A stretch of DNA of 64,000 bases, taken from contig CAJZBQ010000036.1 of NCBI GenBank assembly GCA_914767885.1, forward strand, positions 434,001 through 498,000. The letters run 5' to 3'. The translations under genes were made by a program, and so were the position numbers. Positions within the stretch are counted from its first letter, which is position 1; each line of letters starts with the position of its first letter. Positions 10,101-20,554 of the stretch are shown here, piece by piece. The notes under the pieces are model-generated. The model saw nothing but the letters and a program-made list of their open reading frames with translations, ran no database searches and was not told where the DNA came from. Source of the stretch: Blepharisma stoltei (Eukaryota > Ciliophora > Heterotrichea > Heterotrichida > Blepharismidae).

Positions 10101-13100
10101 AGAAAGCATTAGCAATGGCATAATTGATGTTGCTTTATATCCACTGACAATTTTACTATCAAACTATGGACTTTCTTCTTTTCTCTCTTGAATTAAGCTC
10201 CCAAGCCCTCCTGAAATGATAAAAAAGCCTATTTTTCAATCTACTTTTCTTAAGACCTTAGAATCAATCCCTCAAGATGTATCTTTTGTATATGATATTC
10301 TAAAAAATTGGGAAAGAAACCCTAATACTCTATTAGCTGACACATACCGAGTTTTGGAAGGAAAAAGCAATTTAGAGATAATGGCTCATTTTTCAAATAT
10401 TACGATTTGCTTATTTGAAGCTAAAAATTTTAAATCATATAAATCAGAGCCTATAGCAAATGTTGCGCTATTAAATACAATTATTCATAAAGCAAAAAGG
10501 CAAGAAATAGGTACTATTCCGCCTACAGTTTATGAGCAAAGGCAATTTACAACTGATAATCGATATATAGATCCTGCATTATATGGTGAACTATCAATAG
10601 AAATTTCAGAAATTATTGTGAGCATTAATCAATCAGTAATTTTGAATACAAGTTTTAAGGTCGAATTAAAAGAATGTGCTGCAAAATCACATCCTATTAT
10701 GCCAGTCACTTTTATTGATGTAAAAATCCCATTCATTGAATTCTTATATAAGCCAGAAATCCCTCCGCTTCTCTCTTATATTTTAAGCATTGAAGTTGAT
10801 TCTCCGCTGCAAGAGATATCAGACTATAAAGAAGTCTTTGCAAACAAAATTGAAGACTATAGGAAGAAATTATTTGATTTGGATAAAAAAATGGCGACAA
10901 GGCTGTTGATGAAATATCAAACTGACCATTATTATTCAAATAAACAGAGATGTCGCCATTGCTTGATAAAGCACATAAAATTAAACAAAATTATAACAAT
11001 CTCTCTAGGAATTGAAACCAAAAATGCAGTAAAAATTGAAATAGAAACAAAAAACGAGCCAAACTTTCAAATTAAATTAGAGCAAGCTGTAGTAGTTATT
11101 AAAGAAAAGCTCTTCACAAAAAGGGTCAATTGTTTTATTTCTGACATTTATGGGAGTAATAATCATGGAGAGCAATTATTAATTTCTCCAGGGACTGGAC
11201 ATTTAAGCGTTTCCCCTTGCATTCCTCACTATTTACTTCCTTTTTTGCCATTTTATTCTCAATTTTTTTCAACCCAATCTTCTGACGATTCTGTTCCATT
11301 GTATCAACTGTTTAAGATGAAAGAATTGAGTAATACAGATATCTTTATTGAAACAGCATGAGACAAGAAAGAGCAACTTCCACCAGAAAGACAATCCTTG
11401 CAAAAATTTCCTAGTCATCTTGCTAAATCTGGGTCTCATTTATCTAAGTATGGAAGGAAACAAAGTGCTTATTTTATTTTGGATAACGAAGTCTATGCTA
11501 AAATTTTTATTGATTCTATCCGCTTGCACATCATTTTAGAAAACTGTTCTTCTCCTTTATTGGAGGCTTTGGGAATGATAGAGCAGTCCTTTAATATCGC
11601 AAACTCATTTTCACTTAAAAATATGCCAACAGCTATCAAATATAAGTCGAAAAATGCCAGATTTAAACTTAATCTAAAAGAAATGAACCTTCTCATTAGC
11701 TTCAACGAATTTCCCCTTGAATTTAGCTTGAAAAATATAAAACTCAATAAATCACCCACAAAATCAATCCCAGACTTTTTGCAGTCCACCTTACTCCCAC
11801 CTTCAAATTGGAACAAAAAATTTTGTTCCAATTTAAAGGGGAATTAAGAAAATTTTTTTCTAAAAACAATCAGTCTAAAATTTTTATAAAAAAAAAATTT
11901 TCAAAAATTTATCAAATTAGATTTATAAATTTGTTTAATAAAATGCTATTTACACTTTATCCTTAAAAAAAAAAAGCAAGATATAACTAAATTTTTATTA
12001 TTAGTTAATACACTACTATTAACTGGTATCAAAACTGTTTACACAAAAATTATTATTTTTATTGTAAAAAAAAAATTAAAAAAAAATTTAGAAAATTTAT
12101 CGATCAGAGTGCTAATTTTGTTTAAATAAGGTGCTATTTATACTCTACTCTATAAATAAAGTAAATTTCCAATTTTTTTTAAAGAATTCACATTGAATTT
12201 ATATCAAAATTATTTAAATAAAAAATATTATTTTATCTAAAATAATAAAAATTTTTGAAATTAAAATTTTTTACAAATTTAGCAATTAAGGATAATAAAT
12301 TTATTTAAATAAGATGCTCTTTATGCTCTCTTCTTTAAAAAGAGCAATATATAACTAAATTTTTAATTTTAGTTAAGAAGAAACATTTAATTTATATCAA
12401 AACCTTAACATAAAACTTATGATTTTTATCTATAAAAATTTTTATTATAAAATTGAATTTTTCCAATTTAAAGGGGGGCTAATTTTCCAAAAAAACGAAA
12501 ATTTTACCTATATTTTGTTCCAATTTAAAGGGGGGAGTTAGAAAAAAATAGAGAAAATTCAATAACTTTTCACCATGAAGTTGCATTGATAATAAGCTCT
12601 TCAGCTATAAATGTTTTGGGATGTCTAAACTGCAAACTAAATGAAATAGCAATCAATATTCAAAACATTAAAGATACAAAAGCTAGGGAAAATGGAGGAG
12701 AACTAATAATTAGTAGCTCATCCGAACGCTGCAAGCTCATATCTGAAATAAGGTCTTTTCAAGTATTTACGCTAGATGAGCCTCCAGTATTAATATTAGC
12801 TTGCCCAAGTATATGCAGCAATGAAAAAATTGTCCCAACAGTTAATGGTAAAATAAAGATTCAAGGAAGCTTTGAAGATTTCAATGAGGTCTTCGTTTCA
12901 ATTTTGGATACCGGCATTATCATTGAAAGCTCTATTGTCAAAAATTTTATTCAAATCGTGCACACGGCTAATATAGAAACCACAATGAAAATCTTCAATA
13001 GTAAACAAGAAAATTTTAGTCGAAACATTCTTGTTAAAGAAATAAAAAAAAAATCAAAAAATTCAGATCGCCTGCAGCTCATTATAAAAGTAGCCACTGC

Positions 13101-15079
13101 TCTTATTCAAATTAAAAACAATTCGACGCTTATAGGGGTTTTAAAATTTCATAATTTATATTTGCATCAAAACACACCAAAAGAAATTCTCATTAAATAT
13201 ATAGACTCTCTTACTAAAAACACAATCGATATCTCGCCTTTAAAAGAAAACATTTATGAATATGAAGCCTCCTCCAAAAATATTCATTTATTTTTGAAAA
13301 AAATTGAAATTTTGCCTGTCAAATGTCTTTATTTCCAGCTTGTTGATCAGAGTAAAGATTATTCAACTCTGATTAACATCAATAAAGAAGAAAAGCAAAT
13401 ATTAATCCTAATAAAGGATGCTAACTCTCACCCCTCCGTAAGTGAACAAAATCATTAGAAAAATCCCTATTTTTTGCCCAAAAACCCACCACCCTCCGTG
13501 AGTGAACAAAAATGCTTTTAATATAAAAAATTTTTTATGAAAAAAAAATTGAGATATAAGTAATAATCAGTATAATGAAATCTAGAGCTAATTCTTTAAT
13601 TTTAAACAAATTGCGTTTTAAAACATAAATTTTATAAATTAAATATATATTTGCTTCCCAATTTTTGCGAATTATAATTTTTTTAAAATTTTTGAAAGAT
13701 TTTTTTTATAAAATTCATATATAAGTTTTTTTAAAGAAAAAAATTAACCCCCCCTCCGTGAGTGGACAAAATTTTTTTGTTCACTCACGGAGGGAGGGGG
13801 GGAGTAAGCTCATAATGGTTAACAGATTCGTTGAAGAACTAATTCAATTTATAAAATCTATTAACTCCTCCCCCCTCCGTGAGTGAACAAAAAAATTTTG
13901 TTCAATCATTGTTAATTTTTTTTTTTAAAAAATTTATATATAAATTTTATAGAAAAAAATGTTTTCTCTCAAAAATTTTAAAAAAAATCCTAATTTGCAA
14001 AAATTGGGAAGCAAATATTTATTTAATTTATAAAATTAATTTTTTAAAATAAAAAAAAAATTAGCTCGAGATTTCATTATAATAATTATCATTTATATAT
14101 CAAATTTTTTCTACTAAAACAATTTTTGTTCACTCAAGGAGGGTGGGTTTTTGGGCAAAAAATAGGCATTTTTCCAATGGTTTTGTTCACTCACTGAGGG
14201 GGGAAGAGTAAGGATTTCGAAAAAAGTGCAAGAAAAATTGCAAAACCTCCATCAAAGAATTACATAGTGAGAGTTATAGCAACAAATGGAACAGTTTCTA
14301 TTCCAACGGATTCCAGCGGAAATGATATGGCAATAGCAGTGTTTCAAGAAGTGAGAGTTCTAACAGGAGAAGGCGATGCAAAGTTTAAAACTCCTAAAAG
14401 TATTACAAGTGACGTAGAGTTAATTGAGAACAAATATCCCATTCAAGATTCTTATAACCCTTCATCATTTGTTTATTGTGATACAGTAAGCATCAAAATT
14501 CATGGAGTCAAAGCTTTTACAAAATTGAAGGATAAAACCAAAAAAATTGCTAAGCTTAGCTCAGCAGAATTAAGCATTGCAATTCCTTTTCATTCTCAGC
14601 CATTAGTCGAACATCAATGAAAAATTGACAGCAAAATATCTATAAATTTAGAAAATGTCTCATTAACTGGGTCAATGTCAAAAATTGAGTCTTTGCAAAA
14701 AATAATGAAAACCAATTTCGATGAAAAATTGCTGACCTTTGAAAAAGTAATAAAATGAGATAAAATAGATTTTGGCTTCAAAATTGGCGAAGCTGGGATG
14801 GAGATGAACCAAAGAGCAGAGCCAGAAATTACAACCCCTCCAGAAATTGCAATAGAGGAAAGTAAAATCGAAAGAGAAGACTCAAATTTGGAATGGGACT
14901 TAAGACATACTCCAGGATTTCCATTTGCTCCAGCAGGGTGGGGACAAAGTAGAGTTGTCACTTCTCCAAGCTCGGATTTTGATACAATTAGGGAATATAG
15001 AGAAGATTATGGCAGTTTTAGGCCAAGGATTGAACCAGATTTTCCAGAAGAAGAGCCAAAAAATGAAAGCGATTATTAA
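7127..15079 (+). CDS. VPS13-like bridge lipid-transfer protein, interrupted by IESs
   Basis: Germline version of one long gene. Removing inserts at 7704-7772 (probable), about 7820-7900 (unresolved), 8139-8344, 11792-12538, 13422-13804 and 13862-14208 leaves one frame of roughly 2,040 codons ending at TAA 15077-15079. The N-terminus fits a chorein domain: short hydrophobic start, L-E-I-R-L-E-D-V-K-I-R, then A-L-D-D-L-Y-L-P-I. Near 8580 there is K-W-W-Q-F, the Trp pair (one as TGA) seen in VPS13 after the first repeats, followed by Y-L-E-L-Y-K-R-K. The segment recovered between the last two IESs reads L-N/V-N-R-F-V-E-E-L, also VPS13-like. Such proteins channel phospholipids at membrane contact sites. 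The usual VPS13 C-terminal adaptor domains are not obvious, and the product is shorter than animal VPS13. Confidence 0.85.
7704..7772. mobile_element. Probable short IES (69 bp) in the VPS13-like gene
   Basis: Two in-frame stops (7727, 7757) sit inside. Removing 7704-7772, between TA 7704-7705 and TA 7773-7774, gives V-L-I-N-E-I-A-I-F-G in frame. The ends TAGCTCTGA and (reverse) TATTCTGA are weakly inverted. Other TA pairs cannot be excluded. Confidence 0.5.
7819..7900. mobile_element. Unresolved short insert (IES) in the VPS13-like gene
   Basis: A TAG at 7859-7861 breaks the frame, while both sides (ending N-S-P-T-I and starting I-S-L-N-H-L-G-I-Y-Y) are in the same phase. Several TA pairs whose spacing is a multiple of three would remove it (for example 7825/7900 or 7845/7896). 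I cannot choose between them. Confidence 0.35.
8139..8344. mobile_element. IES (206 bp), decayed TTTAAATTGGAACAAAA family
   Basis: Left end TAACTCCCCCATTTTTAATT. The right end contains TTTTGTCCCATTTTATAAAA followed by GGAATA. Both resemble worn ends of the 11792-12538 element. Removing 8139-8344 between TA 8139-8140 and TA 8345-8346 shifts the frame by two and joins E-M-K-V to S-E-R-N-F-L-L-K-P in one open frame. Confidence 0.7.
11792..12538. mobile_element. IES / MITE (747 bp), TTTAAATTGGAACAAAA family
   Basis: TA-bounded: TA 11792-11793 and TA 12539-12540. The left end is a hairpin (AAATTGGAACAAAA facing TTTTGTTCCAATTTAAAGG). The right end carries two direct copies of CCAATTTAAAGGGGGG separated by about 45 bases. 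Removal joins S-T-L to E-K-N-R-E-N-S-I in frame. The interior holds three imperfect copies of a unit of about 180 bp (each with TTTAATAA.(A/G)TGCT(A/C)TTTA). Confidence 0.93.
13422..13804. mobile_element. IES / MITE (383 bp), GTGAGCGAACAAAA family
   Basis: Left end TAACTCTCACCCCTCCG, doubled (a second CCCTCCGTGAGTGAACAAAA at about 13492). The right end is a hairpin, GTGAGTGGACAAAA then TTTTGTTCACTCACGGAGG. TA 13422-13423 and TA 13805-13806 flank it. Removal joins K-D-A to K-L-I-M-V-N-R-F in frame. Confidence 0.93.
13862..14208. mobile_element. IES / MITE (347 bp), GTGAGCGAACAAAA family, reverse orientation
   Basis: The hairpin end is on the left and the doubled end on the right (TTTGTTCACTCAAGGAGG and TTTTGTTCACTCACTGAGG). 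Flanking TAs are 13862-13863 and 14209-14210. Removal joins F-I-K-S-I to K-D-F-E-K-S in frame. It is separated from the preceding IES by only 57 bases of exon. Confidence 0.93.
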
Positions 15080-15126
15080 TTCAACTATATTAATTAAATA
15101 ATTTATATTTTTATTTAAATCTATAT

Positions 15127-16494
15127 TTAAATTAAATTTGGACCTTTTTTGAGTTTTATTTCTATTAAAAATATAGAAAAAAGACCTGCCACTAAATGAG
15201 AAAACGAAATTGCAGAAAGTGCTGCTGCATTTCCTCCTAAACTAAGACAACTCCCTATAATAGTTGGTGCTACAAATCCTGCCATATTTTGCCAGAGTAA
15301 AAATCAGCCAATAAAAGTACCTCTTTCATTTGTTGAAAATGATTCTGGGACAATAATTCATATTGTACCTATAGAAATTTGAAATAAAAATTGGTATAAA
15401 GAAATAAAAGCAATGGCCTAAATGCATGATACACTAAAAATTTCATAAACAAGCAAAAAGAAAAAAACATAAAACCCTAGTATAATTGATGATAAAGACA
15501 GCGTCCATTTTTTTCCAAATCGTGTTGTAACTAGTTTTCTACCCATAAAGCTTCCTAAAACTCCTCAAAACTGTTGAATCAATATAACTGTGTATCTGAG
15601 AGTTAATGAAAATTCTTTTAGGAAAGTAGGAAGATATAAAATAATGCTAATGTTTGCGAATGAAATCATGGTTCCAATTATGGTTAGGAGCATTGTCTTT
15701 CTTATATTTTCCTTGATGAAAAGGATTTTTAGTGTGCTTTTTTGCTTGATTTCTGTAATCTCATCTTTAGGACATTCTGGGCGAGAGAGTTGAATGTCAA
15801 TAGATTTTTTGTTGGCTATTGAAATCTTTTTCAAAACTTCTTCAGCTTTTTCTAATTTCCCTGCTGTGAATAAATATCTAGGAGTTTCATCCATAAATTG
15901 CCTTTGAATCAGCTGCAAAGACACTCAAAAGAAAATAATAATTGAAATAATTCTTCAATCAGCCATGATTTTCGGATTTATCAATTCAACAATAATTATT
16001 ATGACTGCAATTAAAGCTCCACCTACTCGATAAAACAAAGTAAAAACTGCCAATATAGAGCTATTTTTACTGGGGATAAATTCTTTGAGAATTGTTGCTG
16101 ATATTCCTTGATCAGATACAGCTGAAATTCCAACAAAAAACAGCACAATAGAAAGCATAATAAAATTAAATGAAAACACCATAAAAATTGTTGAGAATCA
16201 GAGAATGACAATACTCAAACGGAAAGAGAACATTCTTCCATACCTATCAGCTAAATATCCAAATAAAATTGGTCCTATGGCAGTTCCCAATTCGAATAAA
16301 GATCCTATTACCCCTAACTCAATATTTCCTAAATCCCAAGTTTCACCTAATTTTACGAGCAGCAGAGAAACAGTGTATGCCCACATCATTACATTAAATA
16401 GCGATGTTCCAGATATAAAAAAGATTCAAGTTTGGTATTTGCCTCACCCCATAGAGGTAAGGTAATTTTCTATTTGATCATCTTCACTAGCCAT
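15127..16494 (-). CDS. MFS transporter (second family member)
   Basis: Minus strand, ATG 16494 to TAA 15127-15129, 450 residues after one 15-nt intron (15418-15432) and with five or more TGA-Trp codons. About 12 hydrophobic helices. The loop after helix 2 reads G-Y-L-A-D-R-Y-G-R-M (MFS motif A). The mid-loop has D-E-T-P-R-Y-L and the second half V-P-E-S-F-S-T-N-E-R-G. Same broad SV2/sugar-porter-like group as the gene at 3581 but clearly diverged. A MITE sits 11 bases upstream of its ATG, so the promoter or 5' UTR is interrupted in the germline. Confidence 0.83.
15418..15432 (-). other. 15-nt spliceosomal intron
   Basis: On the minus strand GTATCATGCATTTAG. It holds the only in-frame stop of the gene. 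Removal joins E-I-F-S to A-I-A-F. Confidence 0.85.
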
Positions 16495-16504
16495 TTAATT
16501 CTCT

Positions 16505-16808
16505 TACTCCCCCCCCCCCTCTGTGAGTGAGGTTAATTTTTTTTTTTAAAAAATCTAATTCGCAAAAATTGGAAAGCAAATATCAATTTAATTTATAAAA
16601 TTTAAGTTTTAAAAAGCAATTCGTTTGAAATTAAATAGAATTAGCTCTAGATTTCATTATACTAATTATCATTTATATATCAAAATTTTTTCCATAAAAA
16701 TTTTTTCTATTAAAAAAATTTTTGTTCACTCACGGAGGGTGGGGTTTTTGGGCAAAAAATAGGGATTTTTCTAATATTTTTGTTCACTCATCACGGAGGG
16801 GGGGGAGT
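16505..16808. mobile_element. MITE / IES (304 bp), GTGAGCGAACAAAA family, intergenic
   Basis: TA 16505-16506 then CTCCCCCCCCCCTCTGTG. The right side has two inverted copies of TTTTTGTTCACTCA(C) and ends GGGGGGGAGTTA (TA 16809-16810). The left hairpin arm is reduced. Lies between the divergent starts/ends of the neighbouring genes. Confidence 0.88.
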
Positions 16809-16960
16809 TAAATAAATTTTAATTTTAGATATTAGAGGTTAATTCCTTTTTCATTATTTGCAAATTATTATTTCTTTTGGAAGCTACCTCAGCAGACATT
16901 TTAATTGTAGTTTCAAAATTATTTTAAGTGAATTTGAGAAAATATCTTAATATAATAGCC

Positions 16961-17806
16961 TTAAGATAAATTCAGAAAACAACATGTGACATAGTCGTTT
17001 TCTGTCGCAGTTGGATACTGACGAACTCCATCAACCTCGAAATCTCTTAAATAAATTGGCTTAAAAGAAACTCCTCCGATTTTACTAATAAAGGAAGATC
17101 TTGAATCAAAACTTACAGACATTGCATACTGTAGCCCATTCAAGTACGCCACTGCAGCACCAAGAAACTTCAAGTCATATGACAAGTTTTTCCCTTTATA
17201 TGCAGGAAGAACTCCTGCGTTGGACCAATAGAGTACAGAATTTGGGTTTAAAGCTCCTGGAGGCAATCTTCCTTTTTCGTCAGGCTGGAGAAAATCAAAA
17301 GGAATGCAGTCATGCAAAATGGTTCCAAAATTATCGAATTTCTTCCATACATCTTTAGAATTTGGTTTCATATAAATTGGGTGTTCAGGTCTTGAGCCCC
17401 ATGACGAGCTATATTGAACTCCTGCTAGTTTTCCATCAACCTTTGCAGCAACGCTATACTTCAAGAAATCGGATTGTTCTTGGTATTCAGGAAGTTCATA
17501 CTCGATAAATTCATCAAAGGTGAAATCAATATATTTTCTAAATGAAGCGTGCTGGGTAAAGCATTCAGCGATAATTTCACGATATTTTAGAATCTCTTCT
17601 TCTTTAAATATGTGAAATGTTATATCGTTTTTTTGCCAAATTGCCCCTTGAGCAAATTTAGTGAGCTCCGACTTAAAGGCAGGAACAGAGTCAATAAGCT
17701 TTATTGAGCTTGGGCTTTGTTTTTCTGAGGCAAAAAGCCAATCCAAGTTGCAAGTTTTTGGAACTTTGATGGAAGTAGAAAAACCTTTTCTTAGAAGGAA
17801 TGCCAT
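16961..17806 (-). CDS. Conserved hypothetical protein, paralogue 1 (possible GNAT-like fold)
   Basis: 281 residues, ATG 17806 to TAA 16961-16963. First of three tandem paralogues. The start M-A-F-L-L-R-K-G-F-S-T-S is basic and Ser-rich and could target an organelle. The C-terminal half has N-A-G-V-L-P-A-Y-K-G-K-N-L-S-Y-D-L followed by an alternating hydrophobic segment. That layout resembles the acetyl-CoA-binding part of GNAT acetyltransferases, but the Q/R-x-x-G-x-G/A loop is not clear. Function unknown. Confidence 0.7.
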   Translation of the reverse strand: MAFLLRKGFSTSIKVPKTCNLDWLFASEKQSPSSIKLIDSVPAFKSELTKFAQGAIWQKNDITFHIFKEEEILKYREIIAECFTQHASFRKYIDFTFDEFIEYELPEYQEQSDFLKYSVAAKVDGKLAGVQYSSSWGSRPEHPIYMKPNSKDVWKKFDNFGTILHDCIPFDFLQPDEKGRLPPGALNPNSVLYWSNAGVLPAYKGKNLSYDLKFLGAAVAYLNGLQYAMSVSFDSRSSFISKIGGVSFKPIYLRDFEVDGVRQYPTATENDYVTCCFLNLS

Positions 17807-18166
17807 TTATTAATTAAATTAAATCAACATTATTCATACTTATACGGTTATTGCCCTGCTAAAAGTTAAATTTCTTTTGAATCTATGCTTCTTTTTAATT
17901 ATAAAGGATTTTCAATTTCTCATTAGTTCAGCATAATTAAATAAATGTTGCTGTTGTCATAAAAATGTCTTATTGATATTAAAAATATTGGGATTTTAAC
18001 TCTTTTGTAAAAGTTTAAATCTCTGACATCATTTTTATATTCACCAAAAAATTTATTGTGTAGAAAATTCGAAGAATTCACTTACATGCAATGGCGATAG
18101 TCCGATCACTGATGGAGGAGAATGTCAGTGATTTATTAACTATTAGATCTAAATAAAGATTAAGCA

Positions 18167-19012
18167 TTAAGATAAACTTAAAAAGCAGCATGCAACTCCT
18201 TCTCCTTCAACTGCATCAGGATATTGACGAATTCCATCTATTTCGAAATTCTTGAAGTAGGTTGGCTTAAAAGAAACTCCTCCGATTTTTTGGATAAACG
18301 ATGACCTTGCATCAAAGCTTATTGACATAGCATATTTCAAGCCATGCAAGTAGCCAAGTGAAGCACATAAGTATTTGAGATCATAAGATAAGCTTTTTCC
18401 CTTGAATTTTGGGAGGACCCCAGCATTTGACCAATAAAGAAGAGAATTAGGATTTAAAGTTCCAAAAGGCTGCCTCCCTTTTTCATCAGGCAAACTAAAA
18501 TCAAAAGGGATGCTGCCATATAAGAGCTTATCAAATTTATCAAATTTTTTTCAGACTGACTCAGAGTTTGGCTTTGTGTAGACAGGATCATGGACTCTAG
18601 ATCCCCAGGAAGAGCTGAATTGAACCCCTGCTAATTCTCCATTAATCTTTGCTGCAACACTAAATTTTAAAAAATCTGATTGTTCTTCATATTCTGGAAG
18701 CTCATGGTCCCGCCATTCTTCATATGAGAAATCAATATATTTTTGAAACGCTGAATAGTGAGTAAAGCATTCTGCAATTAATTCGCGATAGCTCAAAACC
18801 TCTTCTTTTCTGAATAAATGGAAGGATATATCTCCCCATTGCCAAACTGCTCCTTCAGAGAATTTTGCAAGCTCAGACTTAAAAGCTGGAACTGAGTCAA
18901 TTAGCTTAATTGAACTTGGACCCTGCTTTTCTGAAGCAAAAAGCCAATCTAAAATGCAATTTTGAGGAGTCTTAGGCAATGTTGATGAAAATCTTTTAAC
19001 AATAAAAGCCAT
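18167..19012 (-). CDS. Conserved hypothetical protein, paralogue 2
   Basis: 281 residues from ATG 19012 to TAA 18167-18169, with TGA as Trp at S-E-S-V-W-K-K-F. Co-linear with paralogue 1, with the same start pattern and the same conserved W-S-N-A-G-V-L-P and F-I-Q-K-I-G-G-V-S-F-K-P blocks. Its 3' third, including some downstream DNA, is almost identical to paralogue 3. Confidence 0.72.
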
Positions 19013-19709
19013 TTATTAAATATACTTTTTTATAGCTAGTTTAATTTTTGCTAAGTTTTTAGCAGATTTTAAAAAAATCTAAGGAAAAAAATAAATGTTT
19101 ATACTTTAAATGTACATAAAGAACTATTTATATTTCACATAAGCGTTTCAAAGCCACAGTTAGATTGCTTTTTGTGAATAAAATAGCCCAAACCAGATCT
19201 CCCCTGTTAATTCAGTAACCTATTTAAATTAAAGACATATAAGTCTCTAAAAGCCCAAATATGATGAGAAGGCATAGAGCTTAGTGCATTGACAAAAACA
19301 GAAATCTGCAGCTAGAAAGAGTTATAATAGAGCTTATTTTAAATAATTATTAAGATTTAAAATAAAAGAAAAATTCATAAGATTTGACTTATTCTAGAGT
19401 TTATTCTGGGTAGTGAATTTGTAATATTCGCTTTAATTCAACAAATTGTGTTAATCCTACTTTATCGCCATGATTTAAGTGAGAGAGACATAAATCAAAA
19501 AAGGGTGAAACGGAACTGTCATGAATTTTATTTGAGGGCTAAAAAATCTTATTAGTTTGCTTGAATATTCTAAGCATGAAATAGGCTTATTATTCGATGA
19601 TTATTTAAGAAATTAGTAAAATGATTAAATAATCAAAAACATTTCAAGATTCTTCATATAAAATAATTGTCAGCGTTTAATTTATTAATATTTATATAAA
19701 GATTAAGCA

Positions 19710-20554
19710 TTAAGATAAACTTAAAAAGCAGCATGCAACTCCTTCTCCTTCAACTGCATCAGGATATTGACGAATTCCATCTATTTCGAAATTCTTGAAG
19801 TAGGTTGGCTTAAAAGAAACTCCTCCGATTTTTTGGATAAACGATGACCTTGCATCAAAGCTTATTGACATAGCATATTTCAAGCCATGCAAGTAGCCAA
19901 GTGAAGCACATAAGTATTTGAGGTCATAAGATAAGCTTTTTCCCTTGAATTTTGGGAGGACCCCAGCATTTGACCAATAAAGAAGAGAATTAGGATTTAA
20001 AGTTCCAAAAGGCTGCCTCCCTTTTTCATCAGGCGAACTAAAATCAAAAGGGATACTGCCATATAAAAGCTTATCAAATTTATCAAATTTTTTTCAAACT
20101 GACTCAGAGTTTGGCTTTATGTAAACAGGATCGTGAACTCTAGATCCTCAGGAAGAGCTGTATTGAACCCCTGCTAGCTCTTCATTAATCTTTGCTGCGA
20201 CACTAAATTTTAAAAAGTCTCATTGCTCTTCATATTCTGGAAGTTCATGATCTATGTACTCTTGATAAGTGAAATCAATATATTTTTTAAATGTGGAATG
20301 GTTAGCAAAACACTCTGCAATTAATTCTCGATATTTTGGAACCTCTTCTTTTCTGAATAAATGGAAGGATATATCTCCCCATTGTCAAACTGCTCCTTCA
20401 GAAAATTTGGCAAGCTCAGACTTAAAAGCTGGAACTGAGTCAACTAGTTTAATTGAACTTGGGCCTTGCTTTTCTGAAGCAAAAAGCCAATCTAAAATGC
20501 AATTTGAGGAGGCTTAGATGGCGTCGATAAAAATCTTTTACCAAGAAAAGCCAT
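19710..20554 (-). pseudogene. Paralogue 3 with a one-base frameshift near its start
   Basis: From ATG 20554 the frame runs about 20 codons to TAG. Where paralogue 2 has CCTCAAAATTGC this copy has CCTCAAATTGC (plus-strand position about 20501-20506), one A fewer. Downstream of that point the frame is open to TAA 19710-19712 and aligns with paralogue 2 throughout, TGA-Trp codons included. It is either a fresh pseudogene or a homopolymer error in the assembly. Confidence 0.75.

Noticed and set aside
13422-14208. One single 787-bp IES
   Set aside because: It keeps the frame, but complete ends of two elements and a conserved VPS13-like coding segment between them favour two IESs.
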